A model generated the notes under the pieces. That model made no database searches. It saw nothing but the letters and a program-made list of their open reading frames with translations, and had not been told where the DNA came from. 64,000 bases of DNA. Origin: an uncultured Flavobacteriaceae bacterium (GTDB taxonomy: Bacteria > Bacteroidota > Bacteroidia > Flavobacteriales > Flavobacteriaceae). The stretch lies in assembly GCA_905182575.1 (NCBI GenBank), contig CAJJCA010000013.1, forward strand, positions 62,001 through 126,000. The letters run 5' to 3'. This document shows, one piece after another, positions 1-9,866 of the stretch. The stretch's first letter is position 1, and every line of letters starts with the position of its first letter. The position numbers were made by a program, and so were the translations under genes.

Positions 1-284
1 TGAGAGGCTGTGTAGATAAGTAGCAAAACGATTAAAGGCATCGCCAATATTGAAATCCCTTTAAAATATTGATAAGGAATTTTATGTATCGCAAACATCA
101 GCCCAAAACCAAACATCATGACGATAAAGTGTTTAAATAAATAGCCCCAAGGCGTTCCTTGCCCGACAACATATGCCAGGTTTGAGCTCGCACTGAATAC
201 TGGGAGAAATGAGAATATAGAAAGCAATGCCAAGGCACCCCAAAGTACTTTGTCTCCTAAAATGATATTGCCTTTATTACTCAT
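1..284 (-). CDS. ftsW: FtsW, SEDS peptidoglycan polymerase (5' part only)
   Basis: Reading the minus strand from ATG 284 gives about 94 residues that run off the window. They include a first membrane helix rich in L and A, the segment SFLPVFSASSNLAYVV, then HFIVMMFGFGLMF and HKIPYQYF. These match the N-terminus of FtsW, the SEDS-family glycosyltransferase that polymerises septal peptidoglycan with the class B PBP. It is the last visible gene of the dcw cluster and starts 12 bp after murD ends. Only two to three of about ten membrane helices are present here. The identification rests on this N-terminus and on the gene order murD-ftsW. Confidence 0.88.
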   Translation of the reverse strand, partial: MSNKGNIILGDKVLWGALALLSIFSFLPVFSASSNLAYVVGQGTPWGYLFKHFIVMMFGFGLMFAIHKIPYQYFKGISILAMPLIVLLLIYTAS

Positions 285-295
285 TTTATTTTTAA

Positions 296-1633
296 TTAAA
301 GGTTACGAACAGCTTCTTTAAACTGATCTCTTTTGTCTTTATAATTTTTAAATAAATCAAAACTCGCACAAGCCGGTGACAACAATACTTGATCGTCTTT
401 TTGTGCAATTTTATGAGCGATTTTAACGGCCTCACTCATCGATTGTGTTTCCACAATAATGTCTATCACTGGTCCAAAAACCTCAAGCAACTTGTGATTG
501 TCTATACCCAAGCAAATAATTCCTTTCACCTTCTCCCTAACCAAGGGCAACAAAGCTTCATAATCGTTTCCTTTATCAACTCCTCCAACAATCCAAACCG
601 TTGACGATTTCATACTTTCGAGCGCATAGAATACGGAATTTATATTGGTCGCCTTCGAGTCATTAATATAACTGATGTTTTGAATTTTAAGCACGGGCTC
701 TAAACGATGCGGCGCTCCTTTAAAGTTTAGCAAACTCTCTCGAATGGTCGCTTTACTAATCTGAAGTAGGCTTGCTATTGTGCTTGCAGCCATCGCGTTC
801 AACAAGTTATGTCTTCCGCTAAGTGGAAATTCTATTGTATTGATCATAGTTTTCTCTTTTTCTGTTTCTATAGTGATTTGATCACTTGTGTAATGTGTTT
901 TATTTAAACCCGAAGCCTCAAAACCAAAACCATGAAGTTTTGCCTCTGTAGGTGATTCTTTAACCACTGGTTTCAATATGGGGTCATCAGAATTGAATAT
1001 TAAAAAATCACGCTGTTTTTGATTTTTTGTAATCTTTAATTTTGATTTTAAATAATTATTAATGTCGTAGTTATATCGATCAAGATGATCAGGAGTGACG
1101 TTGGTTATTACTCCAATGTGAGGGGTGAATTCATGGATATCATCTAATTGAAAACTGCTGATCTCCAAAACGTAATATTCATGGTCATTTTCAGCGACTT
1201 CCCTGGCAAAGCTTTTGCCAATATTCCCTGCCAAACCAACATCAAAACCTGCCTCAATCAAAATATGGTATGTGAGAAGCGATGTGGTGGTTTTACCGTT
1301 GCTGCCCGTAATGCCAATTAATGTAGCTGAGGTGTATCTTGCCGCAAACTCTATTTCAGAGACTACTGGAATTTTAATTAATTTTAATTGACTTACAATT
1401 AAAGCATTTGACGGAATTCCGGGACTTTTCATAATCCAATTAGCATCTGACATTTTCGAAAAACTATGCATTCCTTCTTCCCAAACCACGTCTAATTCGT
1501 CAAAAGTCTTTTTGGCAGTTGCGTTAATAGCACCTTGGTCAGAAACAAAAACATCAAACCCTTGCTTTTTGGCAAGTATTGCTGTTCCGAGTCCGCTTTC
1601 TCCAGCACCCAAAATGACTATTTTTTCTTTCAT
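296..1633 (-). CDS. murD: UDP-N-acetylmuramoyl-L-alanine--D-glutamate ligase
   Basis: This 445-residue Mur ligase adds D-glutamate to UDP-MurNAc-L-Ala in the cytoplasm. An N-terminal Rossmann motif (LGAGESGLG, residues 8-16) binds UDP, the ATP P-loop GITGSNGKTT lies at 107-116, and the central domain has the HLDRY segment. The C-terminal domain carries NDSKATN and SPACASFDLFKNYKDRG-like signatures typical of MurD. The length is normal and the frame is intact. Its ATG overlaps the end of mraY by one base, consistent with co-transcription in the dcw cluster. Confidence 0.97.
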   Translation of the reverse strand: MKEKIVILGAGESGLGTAILAKKQGFDVFVSDQGAINATAKKTFDELDVVWEEGMHSFSKMSDANWIMKSPGIPSNALIVSQLKLIKIPVVSEIEFAARYTSATLIGITGSNGKTTTSLLTYHILIEAGFDVGLAGNIGKSFAREVAENDHEYYVLEISSFQLDDIHEFTPHIGVITNVTPDHLDRYNYDINNYLKSKLKITKNQKQRDFLIFNSDDPILKPVVKESPTEAKLHGFGFEASGLNKTHYTSDQITIETEKEKTMINTIEFPLSGRHNLLNAMAASTIASLLQISKATIRESLLNFKGAPHRLEPVLKIQNISYINDSKATNINSVFYALESMKSSTVWIVGGVDKGNDYEALLPLVREKVKGIICLGIDNHKLLEVFGPVIDIIVETQSMSEAVKIAHKIAQKDDQVLLSPACASFDLFKNYKDKRDQFKEAVRNL

Positions 1634-2856
1634 TATCTAATCTTAAGTGTTACGATTGATAGCACTGCAAGAAGAATTCCTATGATCCAAAACCGTGCAA
1701 CGATTTTACTTTCATGGTATCCTAACTTTTGATAATGGTGATGCAAAGGAGACATCTTGAAAATTCGTTTTCCTATGCCTGTTTTTTTCTTGGTATATTT
1801 AAAATAACCCACTTGCATTATCACCGATACATTTTCAATAAGAAAGATTCCACAAAGAAGTGGAATCAATAATTCTTTTCTAACAATTATTGCGATTACG
1901 GCGATGATGGCGCCAATGGTTAAACTCCCCGTATCTCCCATAAAAACAGAAGCTGGATAAGTATTGTACCACAAGAAGCCTATCAAAGAACCCATGAAGG
2001 CAGCAATAAAAACAACAACTTCTCCAACATTTGGGATGTACATAATATTAAGGTATTTTGAAAAAATAAGATTTCCTGATACCCATGCGAAAACCCCCAA
2101 GGCAATTACCATGATGGCGGAAGACCCTGCCGCAAGTCCGTCAATCCCATCGGTGAGATTTGCTCCATTCGAAACCGCAATAACGATGAAAACTACTATT
2201 GGAATAAAGATTATCCATGCATAAGTCGAAAGTTTTGGAGAAATCCAAGTAAGCAAATCTGCATAGTCAAATTCATTGCCCTTAAGCATTGGGATTGTGG
2301 TTAGTGTGGATTTTTTCTCAGCCGAAAACACTTCCTGAATGGCTGTTGTTGCAGTAATTTCAAATCCTACTATTTCTTGTTTAACGGTAACCGCTGGATG
2401 AAAATACAGTACTGACCCCACAAAAACGCCGAGCATTAATTGTCCAATTACTTTAAATTTACCTTTTAATCCTTCTTTGTCTTTTTTGAATATTTTTATA
2501 TAATCATCAATCAAGCCTATTGAACCCATTGTGATTGTTGTTACAATTAACAACTGAATGTAAATGTTGTCTAAACGAGCAAGAAGAAGCACCGGAATGA
2601 GTGTTCCCAAAATGATGATAATTCCCCCCATCGTTGGAGTGCCCGATTTTTCAGCTTGACCTTCTAAACCGAGATCTCTGATGGTCTCCCCTATTTGTTT
2701 CCTCCTTAAATAATTGATTATTTTTTTTCCATAAATTAAGGTGAAAACCAATGATAGTATGATTGCAATGGAAGCTCTAAACGACAAGAACTGAAACAGC
2801 GAAGCCCCTGGGAATTGAAATTGTTTTTCGATAAATTCAAATAAATAATACAACAT
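1633..2856 (-). CDS. mraY: Phospho-MurNAc-pentapeptide transferase
   Basis: This 407-residue integral membrane enzyme transfers phospho-MurNAc-pentapeptide to undecaprenyl phosphate, giving lipid I. About ten hydrophobic helices are visible. The catalytic signatures of the family are present: [25 protein letters not shown] and PLHHHYQK. As in other Bacteroidetes it is longer than the E. coli protein because of an insert (roughly residues 155-205) between early helices. The frame is uninterrupted. It lies between murE, 3 bp away, and murD, which it overlaps by one base. Confidence 0.97.
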   Translation of the reverse strand: MLYYLFEFIEKQFQFPGASLFQFLSFRASIAIILSLVFTLIYGKKIINYLRRKQIGETIRDLGLEGQAEKSGTPTMGGIIIILGTLIPVLLLARLDNIYIQLLIVTTITMGSIGLIDDYIKIFKKDKEGLKGKFKVIGQLMLGVFVGSVLYFHPAVTVKQEIVGFEITATTAIQEVFSAEKKSTLTTIPMLKGNEFDYADLLTWISPKLSTYAWIIFIPIVVFIVIAVSNGANLTDGIDGLAAGSSAIMVIALGVFAWVSGNLIFSKYLNIMYIPNVGEVVVFIAAFMGSLIGFLWYNTYPASVFMGDTGSLTIGAIIAVIAIIVRKELLIPLLCGIFLIENVSVIMQVGYFKYTKKKTGIGKRIFKMSPLHHHYQKLGYHESKIVARFWIIGILLAVLSIVTLKIR

Positions 2857-2859
2857 ATC

Positions 2860-4324
2860 TTACAATATTTTTGAAAACATTTCTTTTGCTACTTCATAAT
2901 CATCAAAAGGCAATCGATCACCTTTTATTTCCTGATAATTCTCGTGCCCCTTTCCTGCAATAAGAATTATATCACCAGGTGTTGAGAGCTGGCAAGCCAC
3001 TTTAATCGCTTCTTTTCTTTGCGTAATACTCATGGTTTTTTTATAATCCACTGGATCCACGCCGGCTTCTATCTGCTCAATGATTTCTTCAGGATTTTCA
3101 TCCCTAGGGTTGTCTGATGTAAAGATCACTTTTGAACTTAACCTTGCAGCAGTTGCCCCCATCTTAGGGCGCTTGTCCTGATCTCGATTCCCTCCACAAC
3201 CGACAACGGTATAAAGGTTTTCATTTCGAGTTCTAATTTTGTTTATGGTCACTAAAACGTTTTCCAGAGCATCTGGAGTATGGGCATAATCGACAATGAC
3301 CATTACCTGATTTGGCGCTTGATACGTTTGAAATCTTCCGGGTACGCTTTTCCAAAACACTGATCCCCCTCAAGGTGGAAAGTTCTTCCAGTTCGAGCAA
3401 TTTTGCAGTTGCAAAAACGGCCAATAGATTATATGCATTAAACTCCCCCAATAACTGGGTCCAAACTTCACTTTGATTAATTTTTAAAAGCATTCCCGTA
3501 AACTGGCTTTCCAAGACTTGTGCTTTGAAGTCCGCATTCTGATGTAACGCGTAAGCATATTTCTTTGCTTTACAGTTTTGAAGCATCACACTCCCATTTT
3601 TATCATCTATGTTGACCAAGGCGAAAGCTGATTTTGGAAGCTGATCAAACAATATTTTTTTAGTATCACGATAGTTTTTAAAAGTGTCATGGTAATCCAA
3701 ATGATCGTGGGTAAGGTTTGTGAAAATTGCTCCCTTAAACTCGAGTCCACTAATTCGTTTTTGATCAATACCATGAGAAGAAACCTCCATAAAACAATTC
3801 TTTACTCCCAGTTTTACCATTTCACTCAAACACTTGTTTATGGTGATAGCGTTTGTACTGAAAAAAGTCGCTGTTACATTTTCTTTACCATATTTTATTT
3901 ACAACCCGGTTGAAATTAATCCGGAAGGTTGATTTTCAGATTCAAAAAGCTCATAAAGTAAAGTGGCTACAGTTGTTTTACCGTTAGTTCCTGTAATCCC
4001 AATAAGGTTTAATTCTTCGGAAGGATTGTCATAAAAATTGGCAGCAATCAACCCTAAGGCTTCTTTTGTGTCTTTTACATGAATGTAAACAACTTCCTGT
4101 TGGATCTTTTCTGGCAATCTTTCACAAATGATGTATTTCGCACCAAGCCCAATAGCTTTGTCAATAAATTGATGACCGTCAATTTGAGTTCCACTAATTG
4201 CAACAAAAAGAGCGTCCTCAACAACTTTTCTTGAATCAAATGCGATCTCAGAGACAAGGCCTTCGGTAGTGCCTAATATCGCCTCAATAGCAACTTTATA
4301 CAATATTTCTTTTAGCTGTTTCAC
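2860..4324 (-). CDS. murE: UDP-MurNAc-tripeptide synthetase, frame-broken
   Basis: MurE adds the third amino acid of the stem peptide. The full span fits a protein of about 487 residues but is read in pieces: 4324-3899 (N-domain and P-loop GITGTNGKTT), then on to about 3365 (EVSSHGIDQ, THDHLDYH), then 3360-2860. The first two pieces share a frame but are separated by TAA at 3899-3901; local shifts on either side of it restore a normal STVVNKI-like sequence. The second break is a run of five C at 3365-3369 where four would keep the frame. DNPR near 3103-3114 is the motif known to select meso-diaminopimelate. I take the breaks to be sequence errors. Confidence 0.93.
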
Positions 4325-6309
4325 GATAACTCTATTGTTATTTTTTGATTTTCCTTAACCCTTGTCCCCGCATTTAAAGATTGTTTTTTGACTTTACCTG
4401 AACCTTTAATTTGAACTTCAAGCCCCATACTTTCAAGTATAAAAAGTGCCTCCCGAACAGTTAAACCTTTCAAATTAGGAATCTGATTATGTGTTAATTC
4501 AACTGAAGCTATTTTGGATTCCAAAGCATTAATCTGGTTGAAATTAAGCTCTGTGGTTATTGGTGTAGCGGTATAAATCTTTTTTGCGATTTTCTTAAAC
4601 ACTGGGGCAGCGACTGTAGAACCATAGTAGCCTAAGCTCTTGTCAGGCCTATGAATGACAACAATACAGGAATACTTGGGCGCTTCTGCTGGAAAATACC
4701 CTACAAAACTGGAAACATACTGCGTCTCTTCTTTAGTGTAATCGACTTGACAGGTTCCGGTTTTTCCAGCCATAGTAAAAACGTCTTATCCTTGATTGCA
4801 TGCGCTGTCCCCCATTTTTTATCAACCACATTGAACATCATTTTCTGAACCTGATCAACTGTAGACTGGGAGCATATCGAAGGATTTAAAATTTCTTTTC
4901 CAAAAATTTGTTGGGGTGCATTTCCAATGGTACTGATCTTATCGATAAATCTTGGCTTTAACATCACGCCATTATTGGCAACTGCATTGTAAAAAGTTAA
5001 AGTCTGAAGCGGAGTTATCGCTACCCCGTATCCGTAGGCCATCCAAGGCAAATCCAATCCACTCCCAGCCAGCGTCAGTAGGATAGGGAATCTTAGGCAT
5101 TGCTTCTCCGCGTATTGAAAGTCCTAAGTGGCTTATGTAAACCCATATTGTAGAGTCGATCTACAAATTTCTGAGGGTTTTTCTTATAGTTGTCATAAAT
5201 AATCTTTACCAAACCAGTATTTGAGGAAACTTCAAAAGCTTTGGAAACTGGGAGTTCCATAACCTCCTTTTTTAGAATCTCGCACTTTATATTTACCAAA
5301 AAATGTGAGTATTCCATTTCCAGTTGAAATAGGTGTATTTACATCAACAACCTTGTCTTCTAGTGCAGCAATCATTGCCATTAGTTTAAAAGTAGAACCA
5401 GGCTCATGAGCCTCCCCAATCGCATAATTTAACTTCTCATAATAGGTTCCTTTGGAGGTTCTGCCAAGGTTGGCAATCGCCTTCACCTTTCCAGTTTTGG
5501 TTTCCATAACTACAACACAACCATGATCAGGCTTTAAACTTTTCTAACTGCTCTAAAAGTGCTGTATGGGCAATGTCTTGAATATTTACATTAATGGTGG
5601 TGTGAATGTCAAAACCCTCAGTAGGCTCTTTCTCATTGTTATCATTAATAGGCTTCCACTGTCCGCCTGCAATTTTTTGTTTTAACCGCCTCCCTCCTTC
5701 TCCTTTTAAATACTGACCGAAAGCACCCTCTAAACCAACACGAAGAAAACGACCATCTGTATCTCTTATTTCGTAACCTATTGTGCGTTCAGCGACTCTG
5801 CCCAATGGATGCTCTCTGATGATTTGCTGCTCAACAATCAACCCTCCTTTATAGGATGGTAAATTGAATAGAGGTAATGATTTAAGTTTTTGAAGTTTGG
5901 AATAAGTCAATCCTTTTCCAATAAGTAAATATCTATTTTTATTTCTCTTAGCCCTTTCAAGTCTTAATAAAAACTGTTCTTGTGTCAAATCTAAAACTGT
6001 TGCGAGTCCTTTTGAAAGCGCTACTTTATTCGCATTGAAAGCAGTCTTTGATGGAACCGCCGCATCCCATCGGATTTCGTAACGCGCCACTGAGGTGGCA
6101 AGTATGCTTCCATCGTCTGCATAAATATTACCTCTACTGGGCTGTAACTCGACATTCTTTACGGTGCGACTGGATGCTAATTCTCGGTATTTTTCACCTT
6201 GAAAAAACTGTAAGTGAATCAACTTACCCACAAGGAGAAACGAAAATAAAATTAACGAAAGCCCCACCAAGTAGGTTCTATTCATTATTTTTTTCTTCCG
6301 ATTTTCCAT
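4321..6309 (-). CDS. ftsI: FtsI/PBP2-type septal transpeptidase with PASTA tail, frame-broken
   Basis: This class B penicillin-binding protein cross-links septal peptidoglycan. A single N-terminal membrane anchor (residues about 13-33) is followed by the dimerisation domain. The transpeptidase domain has all three motifs: STFK near 5385-5396, SSN near 5219-5227 and KTGT near 4753-4764. A PASTA domain closes the protein. The reading frame changes four times (about 5515, 5275, 5075 and 4750), giving five fragments of a protein of about 660 residues. The catalytic residues all survive, so indel errors are likelier than gene loss. It overlaps murE by 4 bp and lies 4 bp from ftsL. Confidence 0.93.
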
Positions 6310-6313
6310 TGAA

Positions 6314-6625
6314 TTAATCTTTTGAAATAATTATTTTAATTGGAGGTGTTTTTGCTGGTGCAATTCCCAAAGGCCTTAATTCACTAATAATTTTCGTCTC
6401 CATTTTGAGATTCATCAAATTCGTGCGTTGCTCTATAAACTCACTCTTTAACATTTTTATATCTTCATTCAGTTTTGCAATCTGAAAAATCTTCCGATCT
6501 GCCCCATGTCCACTTGCAATCATAATCAAGGCAAGTGATGATAAATAAAGAATGATACGCCAGTTTTTAAATGAGTTATCATTAATCAAGAATTCAATAT
6601 TTAGAATTGACAAGATCTTCTTCAT
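6314..6625 (-). CDS. ftsL: FtsL-like division protein
   Basis: This small bitopic protein of 103 residues has one membrane helix (about residues 24-42) followed by a coiled-coil-prone stretch rich in L, K and E (about 47-80). Its place between rsmH and ftsI is where ftsL sits in dcw clusters, and the Bacteroidetes family keeps only this topology. FtsL links FtsB/FtsQ to the FtsWI complex. It overlaps the rsmH stop by 4 bp. Sequence identity alone would not settle the name; position and topology do. Confidence 0.85.
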   Translation of the reverse strand: MKKILSILNIEFLINDNSFKNWRIILYLSSLALIMIASGHGADRKIFQIAKLNEDIKMLKSEFIEQRTNLMNLKMETKIISELRPLGIAPAKTPPIKIIISKD

Positions 6626-7524
6626 GTTTTCTCTGCTATTCTGAGCTTCCCACTTCTGGCCCTATTATTCTCTTTTATTTCTTCTTTAGTAATATCTTTT
6701 AATTTCCCGACTTTTTTCAACGGAAGCGTTCTATTTCCATAAAAATCAACCGCTGCCGTACCTTCAAACTTACCTTCCCTAATGAATCGTTTTACCAATC
6801 TGTCCTCAAGAGAATGATAGGAAATACAAACCAATCTTCCTTCAACTGATAATATTTCAGCCGTTTGAAGCAAGAATGCTTTGATCACGTCGAGTTCTCC
6901 ATTGACCTCAATTCTAATGGCCTGAAAAACCTGAGCCATTACTTTATGGATGACATGCTTAGGAAGTGCAGGCGCAAACAAATCGACCAATTGTTGGGTC
7001 TTACTGAATTTTTTCAAATTGCGCGCTTCGATGATTTGGTCAGCAAGCTTAGCAGCATTTCTTAACTCTCCATAATCACTTAAAATCCTGATCAACTGTT
7101 CTTCACTGTAATGATTCACGACATGTGCGGCATCGATTGTTCCTTCTGTGTTCATTCGCATGTCCAACGGTCCTTCAAAACGAGTAGAAAAACCTCTTTC
7201 GCCGGTATCGAACTGATGTGAGGAAACTCCAAAATCTGCCAATATTCCAGAAACAGATAAGATCCCGTAAAATTTCAAATGCTGTTTTAGATGTGAAAAG
7301 TTGCCTTTGATTAATTTAAATCGTTCGTCAACAATATTATTTTTAATCGCCTCTGCATCCTGATCAAAAGCAAATAACGTTCCCGATTCGGAAAGTTGAT
7401 CGAGAATCGCTCTTGAGTGACCTCCCCCTCCGAAAGTTACGTCGACATAAACCCCATCAGGATCAATGTTTAATCCCTGAGTCGCTTCTTCAAGCATTAC
7501 TGGCTTATGATAAATTGTCTTCAT
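6622..7524 (-). CDS. rsmH: 16S rRNA (cytosine1402-N4)-methyltransferase
   Basis: This 300-residue SAM-dependent methyltransferase modifies C1402 of 16S rRNA. The start KPVMLEEA, the SAM loop VDVTFGGGGHSRAIL (about residues 27-41), the segment ADFGVSSHQFD, ERGFSTR and the C-terminal ISYHSLEDRLVKRF are all RsmH signatures. The frame is intact and the length normal. Its start overlaps the end of mraZ by about 20 bp, the usual order at the head of the dcw cluster. Confidence 0.97.
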   Translation of the reverse strand: MKTIYHKPVMLEEATQGLNIDPDGVYVDVTFGGGGHSRAILDQLSESGTLFAFDQDAEAIKNNIVDERFKLIKGNFSHLKQHLKFYGILSVSGILADFGVSSHQFDTGERGFSTRFEGPLDMRMNTEGTIDAAHVVNHYSEEQLIRILSDYGELRNAAKLADQIIEARNLKKFSKTQQLVDLFAPALPKHVIHKVMAQVFQAIRIEVNGELDVIKAFLLQTAEILSVEGRLVCISYHSLEDRLVKRFIREGKFEGTAAVDFYGNRTLPLKKVGKLKDITKEEIKENNRARSGKLRIAEKT

Positions 7525-7973
7525 TTTGATCTCCCATAACTTCCTCTGCTAATGCAGCGAAATCCATAGTGGCTTCATCTATTGCTTTTTCATATTGGTC
7601 TTTACCCCATATTTCAAGGATATTAACAGCAGAGGAAACGACTACTTGTTTTGATATATTGGCATGTTTTATTAAATCCTTAGGAATCAACAACCGACCA
7701 GTTGCATCGACTTCAACCAGCTTTACACCAGCTGTAAATCGCCTGATAAAGTCATTGTTTTTTTTGTTGAATCTATTTAAACTATTTACCTTCTCCATCA
7801 AGCTCTCCCATTGATCCAACGGATAGAATTCAAGACAATTGTTAAATACTGCCCGCTTGAGAACAAAGCTTTTCTGTAGACTCGCAGATAGTTGTTTTTT
7901 TAACGCAGCAGGGAGCATTATCCGACCTTTAACGTCAGCCTTTACATTCGTATGTCCCTATAAAATGTTGCAT
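7505..7973 (-). CDS. mraZ: MraZ transcriptional regulator, frameshift near N-terminus
   Basis: MraZ is the AbrB-fold DNA-binding regulator of the dcw cluster. The long open frame starts only at MLPAALKK, but upstream on the minus strand an ATG at 7973 reads MQHFIGTYECK and then, after removing one base in the CCTTT stretch at 7939-7943, joins ADVKGRIMLPAALKK. This restores the first SpoVT-AbrB half; the second (VDATGRLLIPKDL) is in the intact part. The repaired length of about 155 residues is normal for MraZ. It is the first gene of the cluster and is preceded by its likely own operator. Confidence 0.93.
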
Positions 7974-7995
7974 TAATTTTACTTGATATTACAAT

Positions 7996-8003
7996 CAAAT
8001 ATA
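7996..8003 (-). promoter_or_regulatory. -7 box of the mraZ/dcw promoter
   Basis: The minus strand reads TATATTTG, an exact match to the Bacteroidetes -7 consensus TAnnTTTG, 22 bp ahead of the repaired mraZ ATG at 7973. No good TTTG -33 element is seen; that position falls inside the GTGGTA repeats. Confidence 0.65.
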
Positions 8004-8010
8004 TGAAAGT

Positions 8011-8057
8011 TACCACATTTTACCACTTAATACCACATTGTTGATAAGTTTTACCAC
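8011..8057 (-). promoter_or_regulatory. MraZ operator: GTGGTA direct repeats at 10-bp period
   Basis: TACCAC occurs at 8011, 8021 and 8031, exactly 10 bp apart, and again at 8052 (two turns further). On the mraZ strand these read GTGGTA. MraZ of other bacteria binds arrays of short G-rich direct repeats spaced about one helical turn apart just upstream of its own gene. The array covers the region just upstream of the -7 box, where RNA polymerase would bind, so autorepression is the natural inference. Confidence 0.8.
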
Positions 8058-8119
8058 TGCTCATTTCACACTCAGAATTACAGACTGAAATTAAATCCAA
8101 TAGATAAAATCGAAATGCA

Positions 8120-8127
8120 TATATTTG
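8120..8127 (+). promoter_or_regulatory. -7 box of the hydrolase-engB transcript
   Basis: TATATTTG matches the TAnnTTTG consensus exactly and lies 21 bp before the ATG at 8149. It faces away from the mraZ promoter, so the two transcripts diverge around the MraZ repeats. No clear -33 TTTG is visible. Confidence 0.55.
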
Positions 8128-8148
8128 TGAACTATAATTAAGTTCTCA

Positions 8149-8916
8149 ATGAGTGAAATGCGAGTAATTATCGATGGTGATTTTAGATATTCTGAAAAGG
8201 GAGTAGGCACCCCTATTATTGTTCTTCATGGACTGATGGGGGGGTTAAGCAACTTTACAGGTGTTTTTGATTTTTTCCCAAAAAAAGGGTATAAAATAAT
8301 TATTCCAGAGCTACCGGTGTACGACCTTCCGTTGATTAAAACAACTGTAAAATCCCTCTCTGAGTTTCTACATGATTTTTTAAAATTCAAGGAGTTAGAC
8401 AGTGTAATTTTATTGGGCAATTCCCTCGGTGGACATATCGGTCTTCTTTATACAAAATATCATCCTGGTTACGTAAAAGGACTTGTCATCACTGGCAGCT
8501 CTGGTCTTTATGAAAACTCCATGGGAGACGGCTATCCTAAAAGAGGGGATTATCAATACATTAAAACGAAAAGTGAAGAGGTTTTTTACGATCCTAAAAT
8601 AGCCACGAAAAAGATTGTAGACGAGATCTTTGAAACCGTAAACGACAGGCGAAAGTTAATCAAAACCTTAGCAATAGCTAAAAGTGCGATACGTCACAAT
8701 ATGGCGGAGGATCTGCCTAAAATGACAACAAAAACTGCAATAATCTGGGGCGCTCAAGACAGCGTTACACCGCCCAATGTCGCAGAAGAGTTCAATACCT
8801 TACTCCCAAACTCAAGCCTGTTTTGGATTGATAAATGTGGTCATGCTCCTATGATGGAACATCCTGATAAATTCAATGAAGTTCTCCATGCTTGGATGAT
8901 TGAAAACAATCTTTAA
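8149..8916 (+). CDS. Alpha/beta hydrolase
   Basis: This 255-residue cytoplasmic protein has the alpha/beta hydrolase fold. It shows the HG oxyanion segment (VLHGLMG, about 25-31), the nucleophile elbow GNSLGG with Ser92, an acid in WGAQDSVTPP and the catalytic His in KCGHAPMMEHP near the C-terminus. The triad is complete. The substrate cannot be read from the sequence. Flavobacterial relatives commonly lie beside mraZ and engB, as here; engB starts 9 bp downstream, so the two are probably co-transcribed. Confidence 0.88.
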   Translation: MSEMRVIIDGDFRYSEKGVGTPIIVLHGLMGGLSNFTGVFDFFPKKGYKIIIPELPVYDLPLIKTTVKSLSEFLHDFLKFKELDSVILLGNSLGGHIGLLYTKYHPGYVKGLVITGSSGLYENSMGDGYPKRGDYQYIKTKSEEVFYDPKIATKKIVDEIFETVNDRRKLIKTLAIAKSAIRHNMAEDLPKMTTKTAIIWGAQDSVTPPNVAEEFNTLLPNSSLFWIDKCGHAPMMEHPDKFNEVLHAWMIENNL

Positions 8917-8925
8917 ACTACTCGC

Positions 8926-9531
8926 ATGAACGTTGCCCACGCTGAATTTGTGATGAGCAATGCCGAAGTTGCAAAATGTCCAAAAAGTCATTTGCCCGAA
9001 TACGCCTTTATTGGCAGGTCTAACGTGGGTAAGTCGTCTTTAATTAACATGCTGTGTAACCGTAAAGGTTTGGCCAAAACTTCTTCAAGACCTGGTAAAA
9101 CCCAGCTAATCAATCATTTTCTAATAAACAAAAAATGGCATTTAGTCGATTTGCCTGGATACGGTTACGCGAGGGTCTCTAAAACACAAAAAAAAGTTTT
9201 TCAGAAGTTTGTGACGGATTATTTCTTAAAAAGAACTGAATTAATTTCTGCTTTTTTATTGATTGACATAAGACACGAACCTCAACCCGTTGATCTCGAT
9301 TTTTTCAAATGGCTGGGAGAACACCAAATCCCCTTTTCAATTGTTTTCACCAAAGCGGATAAAATCAAACCTGGCACCTATTTTGAAAACATTAACAATT
9401 ACTTTGATGAACTAAAAAAAGATTGGGAAGAGCTACCTCCCCACTTTGTCACCTCCGCATCAAAAGGCAATGGAAAAGAGGAATTACTTGGTTACATCCA
9501 AGAAATAAATGATTCTATTAAGGAAAATTAA
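8926..9531 (+). CDS. engB: Ribosome biogenesis GTPase YihA/YsxC
   Basis: This 201-residue TrmE-Era-EngA-YihA GTPase is required for 50S subunit assembly. G1 is GRSNVGKSS (residues 30-38), G2 lies around the SSRPGKTQ stretch, G3 is DLPGYG and G4 is TKADK; a TSASKGNG segment fits G5. The frame is intact and the length typical. Its stop codon overlaps the convergent gldC stop by a few bases. Confidence 0.96.
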   Translation: MNVAHAEFVMSNAEVAKCPKSHLPEYAFIGRSNVGKSSLINMLCNRKGLAKTSSRPGKTQLINHFLINKKWHLVDLPGYGYARVSKTQKKVFQKFVTDYFLKRTELISAFLLIDIRHEPQPVDLDFFKWLGEHQIPFSIVFTKADKIKPGTYFENINNYFDELKKDWEELPPHFVTSASKGNGKEELLGYIQEINDSIKEN

Positions 9532-9866
9532 TTTCCTTTTTTAATTTCAAGCTTTTCTGCAAAATACTCACTAAAATCTTTCATCGTAGCGGCCATTTTT
9601 TCATCCTGAGTTGCTCTAAGATATGTTTCACTCATGGTAACTAAACTTTGATGAAAAAACATTTTCATTTGATCTACAGTCGTCTCTTTAATCCACAAAT
9701 CCATTCTTAAGGTTTCTTGCTTCTCCCCGTCCCAAATTGACAAAAGCATAGCTTGAGCATTTTCATTATTGACACCGCCATCGGGTGCAGACCATTTTAT
9801 TTTTTCTGGAATTTTATTTTCATCTAAAGTGATTTCAATGGATATTGGACTTACTTTCTTAGACAT
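9528..9866 (-). CDS. gldC: Gliding motility protein GldC
   Basis: This soluble protein of 112 residues matches the GldC family of Bacteroidetes. Recognisable segments are ISIEITLDENKIPEKIKW, LSIWDGEKQETLRMDLW and the C-terminal AEKLEIKKG. GldC is needed for full gliding, and its gene usually follows gldB. Here the start codon abuts the gldB stop (shared base 9866). The biochemical role of the family is not well defined. Confidence 0.93.
   Translation of the reverse strand: MSKKVSPISIEITLDENKIPEKIKWSAPDGGVNNENAQAMLLSIWDGEKQETLRMDLWIKETTVDQMKMFFHQSLVTMSETYLRATQDEKMAATMKDFSEYFAEKLEIKKGN

Noticed and set aside
1633-2856. The extra segment in MraY as a foreign insertion.
   Set aside because: From family knowledge, Bacteroidetes MraY proteins are usually about 400-410 residues with a similar insert.
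4075-4257. Short frames inside murE and similar shadow frames throughout.
   Set aside because: They overlap well-supported genes in other frames and show no independent features.
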